In this document: piece after piece, positions 33,274 to 59,110 of the stretch | How the letters are laid out: every line of letters begins with the position of its first letter | Position numbering within the stretch: position 1 is the first letter of the stretch | Assembly: GCF_000003815.2 (NCBI RefSeq) | Contig: NC_049992.1 | Location: 12,864,354 to 12,928,353 of the forward strand | From: Branchiostoma floridae | Taxonomy: Eukaryota; Chordata; Leptocardii; Amphioxiformes; Branchiostomatidae | Direction of reading: 5' to 3' | Length of the DNA stretch: 64,000 nucleotides | The notes under the pieces: generated by a model | Seen by the model: only the letters and a program-made list of their open reading frames with translations | Told to the model about the DNA's origin: nothing | Database searches by the model: none | Made by a program: the position numbers and the translations under genes

Positions 33274-33633
33274 TAGATGCGCTCCCACTGCACTTGCGGC
33301 ACTGCGGGGTTCGAAAGATAACTTTTCAGTAATAAAAGGATGTTTTCATTTCATACTTGGTGCAAAATATACAAAATATAACCTTGATACTGTTGAAGAC
33401 ATGTTGGCGTCACTGTTATGTCACTGTTGGGTCACTGTTGGGTCATCTTGCCACTTACGTTATTTTTCAACTTTCAAAAAAAAAAACGTCGCGCTTGCTT
33501 GTGTCACCTCTAAGTTCGCTCGTGATCACCTCTTGGTTCGCTCGCGTCACCTCTAGGTTCCGTGGGGTTACGTCTGCGATGTCGAACCCCGAAGCGACGC
33601 AAGTGTGACGCGAGTGCAGTGGGAGCGCACCTG
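33274..33633. mobile_element. MITE with 'TGCGCTCCCACTGCACTTGC' ends
   Basis: The left terminus 'gcgctcccactgcacttgcg' is inverted at the right as 'cgcgagtgcagtgggagcgc'. Inside are short tandem phrases ('gttgggtcactgttgggtca', 'ctcgcgtcacctctaggttc'). It is a relative, by its terminal CTCCCACTGCAC motif, of the 25379 element (CTCTCACTGCAC). About 360 bp, non-coding. Confidence 0.7.
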
Positions 33634-34610
33634 TAGGTTGCGCAAGTTAGACTATGAGTTAAGTTCAAATTCAGGTCATGGGAGTAATATAAGTAACCAT
33701 TTATTAAGGTCAATAGGTTACGTTCATAACCTTTGTAACAATGTTCCAAACAAAGATAAATACTACAGTTTATCAAACTAACACTGTGTATTCATATGCA
33801 AATACCAGTAACATAATGTGTGTAAGCGTTTAAATATTCAAATACTACGACTGTACTTTTTGACGGAGTGGCGAATTTCACTTAATATTCACATGGTCGA
33901 ACATTTGCCTGATTTTTTATTGTTTCTGTATATATCGATCAAGTTTTCTACCAGCCGCAGCCTATAAAAAAAAGATACAATTTTTAAAAAATAGCATGCC
34001 CAGATATTCCCTACTGGGCCATTGGGTAAGAGTCTGATTTGTGGCTAGCGGATTAATCATATTATATAAAGATTGTTGAAAACAATTACTGAATGCCTTA
34101 TAGCTACTATATATACTATGTATACACATGAAATGTGACTCACAAAGAGCCTATTGAATATGAGTATGTTAAAAAGATTATCAAGGTTAAACTTCAGCAT
34201 TTAGACTGGCATAAACTCCAGAATTTGCTGACAACTCTGTTGTTTGACAACATCCTGCTAGGTGGCGCTTTAGATAGTGCTTTCTTTGTATTCAATAATT
34301 ATTTTTACAATAGACACGATACAAACTATGCAGTTGTTGTGGAGTTATTGTTATAACCCTTTCGATGGCTACTCTTTTTTGTAACACTTAAACCTGGGAC
34401 ACTGGAATCATTACCCACATATCAAGCACATATTATACTAGTACTAATGCGTATGTTTATATCTGCCCATACGTCATCTCAACTCATGCTATGTCACTAT
34501 ATGAAAGCAGCTGAACGTCTAGTAGTCGTAGAAATCACAACCGGTACATTTTATATACAAACAATCTCCTCCTACACAAAATAGACACAGTTATTGTGTA
34601 TTGTATTGTT
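33634..34610. other. Gene-free stretch
   Basis: AT-rich DNA with no supported gene. The frame 34135-34356 (KKIIKVKLQHLDWHKLQNLL) is not recognised and lacks start or splice context. Confidence 0.35.
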
Positions 34611-34611
34611 A

Positions 34612-34700
34612 CCAGGGCTAGTCCTTAATAATAGCCCCCGGCTAGTTGGGTAGCCCTGGCTGTATCTTTTCTCTATACAACCGAATAAATAAAATCAAAC
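34612..34700 (-). mobile_element. SINE/LINE tail related to 28430 element
   Basis: 'ccagggctagtccttaataa' then 'tagcccccggctagttgggt' and 'agccctggctgtatc', ending in 'ccgaataaataaaatc', is the same block as the tail end of the 28430 insertion. On this copy the simple-repeat tail is at the right side. Confidence 0.5.
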
Positions 34701-34850
34701 AACAAATATGATATAACCGTTTCTTATACTTCTTTGCTGATATTCTTATGTCCCTCTACCACCACCGCCACGTTGAGCAAGTCACAGTGTCTACTAGCCA
34801 GACCAATGCATCCCTTAATGTAATCAGTAACGTTACATATGAAAAGGCAT

Positions 34851-34949
34851 AGCCTGGGTACCATCCTCCACAGTTATACCGCTACCGTTACTGTGGTAAG
34901 CAAGCGAAAAGGAAGAGCCAGTGATAACTACGGTGGTGGTACCCAGGCT
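34851..34949. mobile_element. Short MITE, 'AGCCTGGGTACCA' termini
   Basis: 'agcctgggtaccatcctcca' then 'cagttat' is inverted at the right as 'ataactacggtggtggtacc' then 'caggct'. The element is 99 bp with arms of about 28 bp. Non-coding. Confidence 0.75.
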
Positions 34950-37207
34950 GTGAAAACACAGGGTAAATGTGTGTAGACATCTCCCTAGACTGTCTCTTGG
35001 TAACAACATAAGGACGGCTGCCGGGCGCGGCTACAGCGGAAAAAAAAGACAACTACATTGTCGTCTGAGTCTCGGTGTAAAAACTTTGGTGAGTTCTAAC
35101 GTTTATAACGTTATATTGCATTGATTGCTAAAGCCTCATGTATGGACCTCTTGTGCTAAAAAGAATACATGTACATGTACATCCCATATACCTTACCTCA
35201 AAGAAACTTATATTTCAGACTGTCACATATCTTTGTAATGCTTGATCGACACAATAACGGTAAAGAATGCCAGAGGCTGAACCTCTGAACTAGTGTATGT
35301 TTCAATAGAGTAAATGAATACGATGAAGGACGTAAAACTACATGGCACATATATTCAGGCTGATGCCATGAATAAAGTAGAACAAGAATTATTTCTGGCA
35401 CAGAGTGAAGCGCTAATTTCTATTTCTACCTCAGACCCTTAGTGGAGCTGTCAATTATTTGCCATGCATGCTGACGTATGTTTTTTTAAAGATCTTGCCT
35501 TGATCTATTATTTTGTCACAGACAAATTTACTGCGCAAATATAAGATACTTTTTATCGTTTTATACCCAAATCTAATCAAAGAATGGTATATGTACATTT
35601 AAATGATATTTTATCTTTGCTATTTTCACCCTTATTCCATTTTTCATCATGTTTTATTAATCGTTTTACCGCCCACGTTTTACGTCAGCCGCCAATTTTC
35701 TGTAGGAAAATTTGATTCACTGAATGAATATGAAAATCCTAACTGCATAATGCAAACCTCCGTTTGCAGCTTCAATGCATAGTGTTTAGCATATGTTGTA
35801 TCGCCCTTTGCGTTATTCTTCTGTACTTCAAATTGTAAGGGAAATTATCAAAGTTCGACCAGCGTTCAACCAACGGATCTATATATATATATATAGATTA
35901 TCAGGTAAGGTCAAAGTTCAAAAGCAACGGGGTCAACCTTCACGCGGAAGTGAAAGACCAAAAAGTCGGCTTGCTGTGTGGCTGAAGAGGAAGCTTTCGT
36001 TCCTGTTTTTCGTCCCGAAAACGGGTTGTTTTTCTTCAGAAATGCAGTTCACGACAGGGTAGAAGAGGAGACAAGCCTGTTTAGCTATGCAGGGCTAAGA
36101 CAGGTCGTATCAGACGCGCGAGGTTCGCCTGGCGTTCCCGTAACTTTTATCAGTTAGCTTTCGAAGTAGACATGTTATCCGGTATGTGCAGATATTTCGG
36201 TCCGTTGTCGGAAAACAGGAAACCACACTGTCTATAGTGATCATTATATCGGGTAAGTACGCCCCTCTTTCATATAAGATATTTAGACACAACTTTGGCA
36301 ATTTTTGTATGTTTGTAATACCTGGAATGTAACTGAGAAGAACTACATTTTGTAACTAAATTCTAGCTCGTACATAATGTGTAGCGACCACACGATGGTA
36401 GAAACCAGGAGGTTTAGAAACTAAAGCATTTGTCATTCATTGCTATTTCCCAGCTTCTTGCACGTTTTGACTAGGCAGTGAGTAGCTGAAGTCACTCATA
36501 TATTAGGTTATATAGAATTTCGTTCTATCCGCTTTCCTATTTTTGTTCTGTTAAAGCAAGAAACGGAATTTATCTGATGTTTGCCTTCTCCCCCTCCCTA
36601 TTTTACTAGAACCGCCTCCTTTAGCTTGGCCCTGATTGGTCAGCCCACATGCGTCATCAATCTTTGATTGACATGCAACGATGTAAACAACTTTAATTGT
36701 CTGTTTCTCGTGCAAGAAAAAAAGTGACCTGCTGCTGCGGATACATATTAATCTTTGATGTGATTTTGTGTTTTATGTGTGTTTGCATTTAAGCAGCTTG
36801 TTTGCATAGTTTTATGTGGTTTTAGAGGCCACCTGTCAGATTATTTCTTCCCTTCAATAACACTTGCCATCCCTGTGGTGTTAAAACCCCCGAATGATTT
36901 ATTTATTGGCTAGAGGATAGTGTGTCCAAGTATTTTTTTTTTAAACAAAAAAAAAATGTCACAAATTTAGGTTGGAAAATGGACCCATTGTCCACTTTGT
37001 ACATTTGGAAGTTAAATATAGCTTTTAAAAAATCAGATATCAACATTTGGATGTAGCAAGAAAACAAAATGACAAATCTGGAATGGAATTTCCAGTTACA
37101 AATTGCTTATGACTGAGGACAACCTCTAAGTCTGACACTCATATTTTTGTTCATTCATTCTCACCACAGTCTCCACAACAAAAAACATGATCATGAAACC
37201 ACTAGTA
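34950..37207. other. Upstream flank of the PI3K gene
   Basis: Mostly unremarkable intergenic or intronic DNA, with a (TA)n run at 35880-35896. It includes the possible leader exon listed separately. No protein-coding exon recognised. Confidence 0.35.
35990..36252 (+). promoter_or_regulatory. Possible promoter and untranslated leader exon of PI3K
   Basis: A patch with CpG-containing sequence ends in a strong donor, CGG|GTAAGT, at 36252/36253. The first coding exon of the PI3K gene has a clear acceptor (cctatag, ending 39072) 19 bases before its ATG, so an upstream non-coding exon must exist. This is the best candidate I can see, chosen only by donor quality and distance. Confidence 0.3.
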
Positions 37208-37383
37208 GTACAGCCAAACCTGTCTATAGCAGCCATTCAATGGACTGGAGAAATGTAGACAGGTGGCCACACACTATAGAGAAAATGCTGATCAATTGAC
37301 TGAGCAGTAAGCTATACATGATTTCAGTAACCACTGGCCAGGTGGTCACTTAAAGGTGGCTGCTAATACAGGTTTGACTGTAC
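37208..37383. mobile_element. MITE, 'ACAGTCAAACCTGTAT'-type termini
   Basis: 'gtacagccaaacctgtctat' then 'agcagcca' at the left is inverted at the right as 'tggctgctaatacaggtttg' then 'actgtac'. Inside are 'gacaggtggccac' and 'ccaggtggtcactta', half-repeats of one another. A relative is embedded at about 50910-51035 ('caggtggttgcttgg'). Confidence 0.75.
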
Positions 37384-38370
37384 AAGACTGCACAAAATTC
37401 CAGTACATGTTAGTTTGGATTTCTCAGCCAATGAAACAAGCACAGCTGATTAGATTTGATTAGATTGTATTGTTTGTGGGAGGCAAAAACAGGACAATTT
37501 GATTTTGATTCTTTTAGCTTCCACTTCATATCTCAAATTCATATTAGAATTTATCCAGAGATGTACCATATTCCCAGTTAAACTATGTTTGAATTTGTAT
37601 CAAATAACCAAACATACAGGTAATTTGTATTCAATGCTCAAAGCAAATTGTTGAGATGAGTTCAAGTTTTATACTACTCAAAAGTCTAATAAAAGCAGGA
37701 GATTTGACAGACTATCTGTGAATTGTTCCCCTGTTGGCTATAAGATAGCCTGAGAATCTAATTCATTTGTCTTCAAAGATGATATTGATCAAATCTGTTG
37801 GATTATGTTGGGCTTGTCTGGCTCTGTCTGCAACATTATCCAATAGCTTTACTGTTGTTTGCAGGTAATCAGATATGAAAAACATTTTAACTAAAATGGC
37901 AATCATTCAAAGAATTTTCATAAATACACTGTATAAAGTCTCTCTTTGACAATAATTGCAAATTTTATGTTAGTAGATCAATTTCAGTGCCTAGCATCAA
38001 CAAAGTGCACTATGATACTTTCCTTAATTTAATAATTTTATCAGGCCAGAAAATCACTGAATAACAAGGTCCTTTAATAGTCCCTTCCAAGATGACAGCT
38101 GACATTCTGGTGACCTATCCATTCCCTTCCTCAGGGCAATACTCAGACTGGTTCTACAGGTATTTTGCACAACAGACATAGATATTGCTGCAGCAATAAT
38201 GTAGTAAATCCAAACGTATAGTCGAGCATGTATAATATGCAAGTTTAATATTGTCCAGGAGCAATAAACACTCAGTAAGAAAGTCAACCAAATATTCTCA
38301 GTTTCTTTTTACGAAAGTGGTCCCAAACGTAACTAAGTCTATATTCCCTTGTCTCTACCAGACGCCAAAT

Positions 38371-38573
38371 TGCTGGAAAAATTGTAGAAATGGAACAAAT
38401 AGAGGAGTGAGCTGGCCAGAGAGCTATAGCCGACTAGGGAACAGCATGCAATTGTGTGCTGTTTCCTAGCCGGCTATATTTCCTAGCCAGCGATCGCATG
38501 CTGTTCCCTGGCCGGCTATAGCTCTCTGGCCGGCTCACTCCTCTATTTGTTCCATTTCTATGATTTTTCCAGT
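38371..38573. mobile_element. Foldback element with ~82-bp arms
   Basis: The left arm, 'aatggaacaaatagaggagt' ... 'gggaacagcatgc', and the right arm, 'gcatgctgttccctggccgg' ... 'actcctctatttgttccatt', are near-perfect reverse complements. The central 43 bases contain a further 'tttcctagccggctata' echo. It could form a long hairpin. Non-coding. Confidence 0.85.
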
Positions 38574-39071
38574 GATCCAGAGACTAACAAGTTAGTATGG
38601 CACATATACAATCATACATTGCATGCTTTGTAGATTTAGACAAGGCACATGATAAATCCATATTTGTCTATCCACCTCAGTCAAAAGATGGAAATCAAAA
38701 TCAATCAAAAACATAGCAGCGAAACATTGATGCAATTGAAGTTTAACTTAGATGCAGCCCACCTCCACATGGTGGAACCAAGAAGGTCAACAAAAATGAA
38801 ATTACCAAAACGAAAAGACATGCCATTACATGGACTATGAACACTGAGCTTTCATTCTACTAATGTTTTTGTACCATGTATATGTAGTGATACATGTTTA
38901 TAGATTTATTAGGACTCAATGTAATCTGTATCTCTGTTATATCTGACCCTTACCTCCCTCATGACCTCAATGAAAAGTGGCCTGGAGGCGGATATAAGCT
39001 TCTCATGAATAAATAAAGGTTTAAAAAAACTCCTTTTTGGAGCTACTTACAGTTTTCCCCTTTACCTATAG
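38574..39071. other. Intronic or intergenic flank 5' of first PI3K coding exon
   Basis: No exon recognised. It ends in a pyrimidine-rich tract (cagttttcccctttacctatag) that makes the acceptor at 39072. Confidence 0.5.
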
Positions 39072-39091
39072 GTAACTAACACCTACCCAAG

Positions 39092-53359
<14,268 letters not shown>

Positions 53360-54930
53360 CCACTAAGCACTAAGAAAAGTCACAGCAACGTAAAGTATAG
53401 CCTGTGTAGTTTTTGGCAATGCCTCAGAGGTGGAGACGATATTGTACCTTTATGTACCTATAATTCCACCTTACAAGTGCCTTTCTAAATCTTTGCCTAA
53501 GTTCTAATCTTGCTTGATTCAATGGAAAAGAGGGCTGAACAGGAGCTGATGGTGGTTTCACATTGATGCAGTATTATTTCCTTACTGTAGAGAATACAAT
53601 GTTTTCTGAAGGGTCAGAAAAATTAAAATGCGTTAGGCAGATCACCTTAGGCCTGCTTACTAAAGTCCACGATAATCGTTTTAAATTACTTAAGGAATAT
53701 CTTAAGGAGGAAAATGTTCTGTAGGTCAAAAAGCCTTTCTTGCCTCTTTTACATGTATATTGACTTGTGACCACTTGTGTTTGGGGCCAATGGATTACTT
53801 TTGAGATTTAATGAAGTATATTGTATATGTCACGTAAAGCAATAACATTACATGATCTTTTAATTTTACAATTTTTAAGGCTTTTGAGGCAAAGACTGAT
53901 TTTTATATGTCTTTTTTTATATCTCTTTTCTATGCTGCACCAACAGTAGTTTTGTGAAGTCAAAAAGTGTTCAGTCTGGTGGTAATCTGGTGGTAATTTT
54001 AGAGAAAGTGATAGTTGGATTTTTAAAAAAATGATATTGAGTATTAAGGGGCACAATTGCCAAGGCTGCATCTTTGATTTTTATAAATTTCCAGAGATAT
54101 CTACTTCATTTTCTACTTGCTGGCTTTCAAGATGATATCAAAGTACGTGTCTTAGATTTAGTGACATCTGTTCCATATTTAGTGTTTTTCAGCATATTGC
54201 CCTCTTTATGGTCTAAATTCTTGTAGCCGAAAATTATTTTGATCTTGATGTTATTCTTCTTCTTATGAATAGTTGCGTGTGTAAGGTGCCTGTGCAATTG
54301 TTTCCTTACCATTTTTCCTCCAAATGTTTGAAAGTTGTATTATTCCAGCGCTGCAGGCAGTGTTGATGTTCTTAGGTGCAGTTGTGATTTTACTACATAC
54401 ATATATAGCTGTACTCTGTTATAATAGCACATAAAATGTGCTGTTATTTCGATCTTAGTTGGCATGAAGGCAACATTTGTTCACAATTTTATTGGAAAAT
54501 ATCATTCTGCTTTTCATATCTAGAAATACACTTTCCATCTTATGAGATGAGTGGTAAAATATGGTGCCATAATATAAGACAAAAACATGGTAGCAGTGCT
54601 ACAATTGTATAGGGTAATTGCCTAAGACAATGCCATAAATCAATTATTTACCTTTGTTACCACCTTTGTATGGAGGTCGAGGAGAGTTGATACCATTTTT
54701 ATTGCCCATATCAAATTTAGACAATCGTGTTTTGGACCATATTCATACGAGTGTCTCGCTAGGCTTATTTTGTTTGTGATTTTTATATTGAGTTCTCTTT
54801 GCAGAGCTACATAAATGTAATATAACGTTATATTCTTAAACTTCTATTTCTTAAATTTTTCTCAAACAGGCTACTATAATACACAATGTACATTTTGAGG
54901 TATACAGAGTCCAAATAAACTAATGATAAC
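53360..54930 (+). other. Likely 3' UTR of the PI3K transcript
   Basis: AT-rich sequence after the stop codon, with no other gene. The first plus-strand AATAAA that I see is at 54914-54919, giving a 1.5-kb UTR. An earlier non-canonical signal is possible. Confidence 0.4.
54914..54919 (+). terminator. Candidate polyadenylation signal of PI3K
   Basis: AATAAA in 'tccaaataaactaatg', 1.55 kb after the stop. A second AATAAA is at 55603-55608. Confidence 0.35.
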
Positions 54931-56458
54931 CATTCCAATCATGATCATTACATGTTAATGGTGCCATAAATATACAAACTTTCTTGAGCCTTGTTTTCAT
55001 CATCCCCAGACTTTTAGTACAAATCTTAAGACAAACATGCAGTTCCAAGGACATTTTTAAAGTCTGCACTTTGTAAAGATGTTATATATTCTGATGGCAT
55101 AATGATTGAAGTATTCAAGAACATTATTATTGTTAACCACCTACTGTTTTGTAGGATCGTCAAGAATCACTGAAAGATTCAACAATACAATATAGTGGAT
55201 TTTAGATGGTAAAAATGTTTATTGTTAATCACCTATACAGGTAAATTTAATCACTGTTTACTTAGGCAATTCATCTAGCCTTACTGGGTATGTCAGGATT
55301 TGAACTGAGGAAACATTTACTTATTTCTTAGATTATTGTTTTATATAGTTTGTTCTTTGCTTATGTAAATGCACCCGTTCTGTATATCACTCAGTTTATA
55401 CAGTACATCAGGTTAAGCTTCGTAGAATGCCTGCAATGGCGTTCTGTTGAATGTACATGGTGCATGCAGCTATCCACAAATCTATTGCATTGTTGCAAAA
55501 AATGCTATTTTATCTTGCACACTTACTTAGCGATTGAAAAAATACATTCCAGAAGACAATCAAAGTGTGAGCTTAAGGATTGTAAACAGTATGAATCTAC
55601 GGAATAAAGTACTTGAGCACAAATGTATTGTTACAGTGTATGTTTCCAATGGTATTATATATTGACTTTGATAGTATAATCTCACGACACATCAAAATTA
55701 TATTCTATAAACTACCCTTTGACAAACTGACTTGAACTTATGAACGACATCGAATAGATTTTTTTCAATCGAGCTATAGGTACTGCCGGTCAACATTAAT
55801 TTGTTAAGCCATTTTCTAAACTCAGGACTCGTAATCGTATGTCTGAATGACTTGCAATTTTGCAGGTAATTGCTGTAAGCCAGGTAAAATTACCTAGTTG
55901 CCTACGAAGAGTAGAGGCAACTATAGATAGAAGTCTAATCCTCATTCCACGAAGCTACCTTTATTGTGTGCCTTTCTCTTCGCGCAGCTCAGTGATAGGA
56001 GTCTACCATTATGAACTCCATATACTAGCAACAGTCCAGATAACTCGGTACATGTCAATGGCGCCCGTAGGCGGATTGTATGGCACAATAGTATTAACGC
56101 TTGCCCAATATGATTTTACTGTGGATATTCAAGTGTGGTGCCTGGCAGTAAAAGTCAACGTCAGCGAAGCTACACATTCATTGGTCAATAAATGTTACGC
56201 TGACCAATAGCCATATAGCGTTGTATGTCGTACGGGTACACCGGTAGATTATCCCTTTTCTAAATTGGTCATTGATAATTGGCTAAAGCAATACAATGAT
56301 AACAGTGTTAGAAATCGATCGAACTTACTGATTGGTCATTCATTATCCAATGAGTATTTAGCTCAAATTAAAGTGCATGCAAGGTCCTCGGTGTCCTGCA
56401 GAATAAATATTGATCTACTTTGATTGTATGGTCAACATATCTTATTGGACCAATCAGC
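54931..56458. other. Gene-free stretch 3' of PI3K
   Basis: Short frames only (for example 55860-56210 plus), with no recognised domain, no transmembrane pattern and no splice partners. Confidence 0.35.
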
Positions 56459-56621
56459 TAGTCTCCAAGCAGACCCAACTGTGCCTTAGAGATAGTATCA
56501 AAGCTGACCAAAGGGAGATAGCCAGCTAAGGGAGTCAAACGGGCACCTGCTGCCGCTATACTAAGTCCTTGGCCAGCTTTGATACTGTTTCTAAGGCACC
56601 GTAGGGTCTGCTTGGAGACTA
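56459..56621. mobile_element. MITE with TA target duplication, 'GTCTCCAAGCAGACCC' TIR
   Basis: The left end GTCTCCAAGCAGACCC and right end GGGTCTGCTTGGAGAC are perfect inverted repeats flanked by TA on both sides (56459-56460 and 56620-56621). The TA target suits a Tc1/mariner-type mover. The inner 'agatagtatcaaagctg' is paired with 'cagctttgatactgtttct' and shared with the elements at 14750 and 61190. Confidence 0.85.
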
Positions 56622-56796
56622 CCAATCAGCATCCACATCATGAAGTTAACATAGGCAGGTGTAGTGGCACATCATTCCATTGGGTGATGGCGGCGTTCTT
56701 GCACTGCATGTAACAGTTACAGCCAGGCCGTTTTATTTCATCACAGGCGAAATTTTTCATACGTCGATGTAGGCTAGACATCCAGGTAATAAGATA

Positions 56797-56872
56797 CGCC
56801 AAAAAAAGTTACTCAAGCAACTGGATATGGTTTCAAAACCATATCCAGTTGCTTGAGTAACTTTTTTTGGCG
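56797..56872. repeat. Near-perfect 76-bp palindrome
   Basis: Two 37-base arms are exact reverse complements around a 2-base centre ('ca'). The left arm begins 'cgccaaaaaaagttactcaa' and the right arm ends 'gagtaactttttttggcg'. The sequence is a LINE-family fragment (see 30420 and 47610), here present as an inverted duplicate. The lead-in at 56735-56796 also matches that family. Confidence 0.9.
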
Positions 56873-56924
56873 AAAATTTTCATACTTTTTCATGAAGTAC
56901 GTTATCTTGCTTGTTTAAGCCCCG

Positions 56925-57345
56925 TTTACAAATAAAGAATTTAGCTCGGCCGAGTTGTCGGCGAGCTCCAAATGGACATTTTCGGCCGGAGTATGACCGT
57001 CGTTTGGGCGATTATGCGGGCCTCGCCCGATTTTTAGCAGCTCGGCCGGCGTTTGCGGGGCACTTGCAGCTGCGCTTAATTTCAGCGAGCCCTTGGCGGC
57101 GAGCGTTGAGCTCGGAGAGCTCGTCAATGGGTTGCCTGTAGCTTGACCGGAGCTTGTCCGAGCAATGGCCAAGACTTGGCCAATACTCGGGCGGCAACCC
57201 GACGGTTTTCGACTCTCTTTCTTTCGGTCGGAGTTTGCCCGAACTCTTCGGCCTCGCGCCAGACTCGTTCGGGCTTCCTGCAATAACCGGACGATATTCC
57301 GTCCGACTTTTAACTACTTTGGCGTGCTTTAGCCTTTAATAGGCG
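56925..57345. other. GC-rich 'CGGCCGAG' block, unidentified
   Basis: About 420 bases with markedly higher GC than the surroundings and many 'ctcggccga', 'cgagctc' and 'gcccgaactc'-type motifs in both orientations. Frames are open on both strands (56911-57141 plus, 56915-57283 minus), as expected from GC richness. I recognise no protein. It is bounded by 'cccgtttacaaataaagaat' on the left. It may be a repeat or mobile element of unknown type. Confidence 0.4.
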
Positions 57346-58143
57346 AGCGTTGCGCTGGTGTCGCTGGGAGCTTGGGGAGGGCTCCGGCAGAATTTAACTG
57401 TCACCTAATCAATTTGACACCTGTGTTGAACATGCACGTCCCTTTGTTTTTGGCTTTCATCTTTAGTAAACAGTTTGTTTCGAAATATAAAATGAATAAA
57501 GACTACTGTATGAACTTCTCTAGAAAAAATTGCTATGGATATTAGGGTTCCGGTTCGGAATTTCAAGTGACCAGATATCTAAATAGTCCCTAAGAATAAG
57601 ACGCAAATCAGAGGTTGTCTCCATAGTTTTGGCTCTAGATTTTTCGGCTATCGCTTTAGCAACCTATAATCTTTTATACTTCTCCAAATGCTTGTTGTTC
57701 GTAGCGTTTTATGGTGTCGGAGATTTGATCGTGCGGCGAACACTTCCTGGTATGAGTGCGCGCGATAGCGGTAAAGCGTTTCGTAGCCTGATTACCCAGA
57801 TCGTGTGTTCTATGTGCGTTTTGGGAGCTCGCGGAAAACGTATCGGATAACTTTTTTTTCCTTTTTACTCAGTATACAGAAGAAGTCTTGACCTTCATTG
57901 CCATATTAGTCATTATCCCAGGAAAACTCATTTTTACCGTGTAGCGGCCTAGCTGTAAAAAATGGCCCCAAATTAGCAATTTTTGGATGAAAAGCCTATA
58001 TTTTTGATGGTTTTTACCAAAAATAACATTGCTACAGAAAATGTCAAATGAGTCTGTCGGTCAGCGACAAAACACCCTTTTCTATCGAAAACATTGAATT
58101 ATCCGAAAATAGATGTTTTGAGAAGTGCTAGTGCTTTTCTCAG
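57346..58143. other. Gene-free stretch before the satellite
   Basis: No gene recognised. A frame at 57629-57850 (plus) is short and has no domain. Confidence 0.3.
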
Positions 58144-58770
58144 AGACAATTTTTGCAAAGGCGCGGACCTGCGGAAAGTTTTCGGGGTCCAAAAATGAAA
58201 TTTCCCCAGACCGGCCGAGATGGCCCGTTTTTGGCCCAAAATGGCATTTTTGCAAAGGCGCGGACCTGCGGAAAGTTTTCGGGGTCCAAAAATGAAATTT
58301 CCCCAGACCGGCCGAGATGGCCCGTTTTGGGCCCAAAATGGCATTTTTGCAAAGGCGCGGACCTGCGGAAAGTTTTCGGGGTCCAAAAATGAAATTTCCC
58401 CAGACCGGCCGAGATGGCCCGTTTTTGGCCCAAAATGGCATTTTTGCAAAGGCGCGGACCTGCGGAAAGTTTTCGGGGTCCAAAAATGAAATTTCCCCAG
58501 ACCGGCCGAGATGGCCCGTTTTGGGCCCAAAATGGCATTTTTGCAAAGGCGCGGACCTGCGGAAAGTTTTCGGGGTCCAAAACTGAAATTTCCCCAGACC
58601 GGCCGAGATGGCCCGTTTTGGGCCCAAAATGGCATTTTTGCAAAGGCGCGGACCTGCGGAAAGTTTTCGGGGTCCAAAAATGAAATTTCCCCAGACCGGC
58701 CGAGATGGCCCGTTTTGGGCCCAAAATGGCATTTTTGCAAAGGCCCGGACCTGCGGAAAGTTTTCGGGGT
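58144..58770. repeat. 97-bp satellite, about 6.4 near-identical copies
   Basis: The unit begins, for example, 'aaaggcgcggacctgcggaa', continues 'agttttcggggtccaaaaat' and 'gaaatttccccagaccggcc', and ends 'aaatggcatttttgc'. The word 'aaaggcgcgg' starts at 58157, 58254, 58351, 58448, 58545, 58642 and, as a variant, at 58739, exactly 97 apart. Copies differ by only a few single bases. Since 97 leaves remainder one on division by three, each frame reads the unit in all three phases, and every phase is open on both strands. The long translated frames here are therefore artefacts. The homogeneity suggests recent expansion or ongoing conversion. Confidence 0.97.
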
Positions 58771-59110
58771 CATTCAGAGGAATGTGGTTATGTCGGCCTT
58801 TTTCAATGCGGAGTCTATGTGAGCTAATGCGGAGCTTTGTGATGGCTGTTCTGTGCCGAATGTTTGCAGTCTTTAAGTATTTCTCGTCGTTGTAAGTAGT
58901 CTTAAGTAATCTGTATGTTCGTAATTTGTTGTTGTTGCGCATTGCTGTTATGAAAGCTTGAAGGTACATATCTTTTAAACGTTGGTCGATGGATGGAATT
59001 ATTTGTGATGGATTTAGGACAGATGATATGGGAGAATGCCAGACATAGCCAAAACCACATTCCTCTAGCGTCTTGCGGACTCCAGTGTCTTCCATACAGA
59101 ATGGAAGACA
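58771..59110 (-). pseudogene. LINE reverse-transcriptase remnant interrupted by satellite
   Basis: The minus strand reads ECGFGYVWHSPISSVLNPSQ, then IPSIDQRLKDMYLQAF ... TAITKLRISSHRLRIEKGRH and IPLND. This aligns by eye with the C-terminal LINE region at 25743 (FGHIWLNPRSYHIDTINTQL, AITQLRISCHKLNIETGR, IPIDQ) but is a separate family. The frame then runs straight into the 97-bp satellite exactly where the CPxC tail should follow. 5' and 3' parts are missing. Confidence 0.85.

Noticed and set aside
56911-57283. Protein-coding gene in the GC-rich block
   Set aside because: Frames are open on both strands as a result of composition, with no recognisable domain or splice sites.
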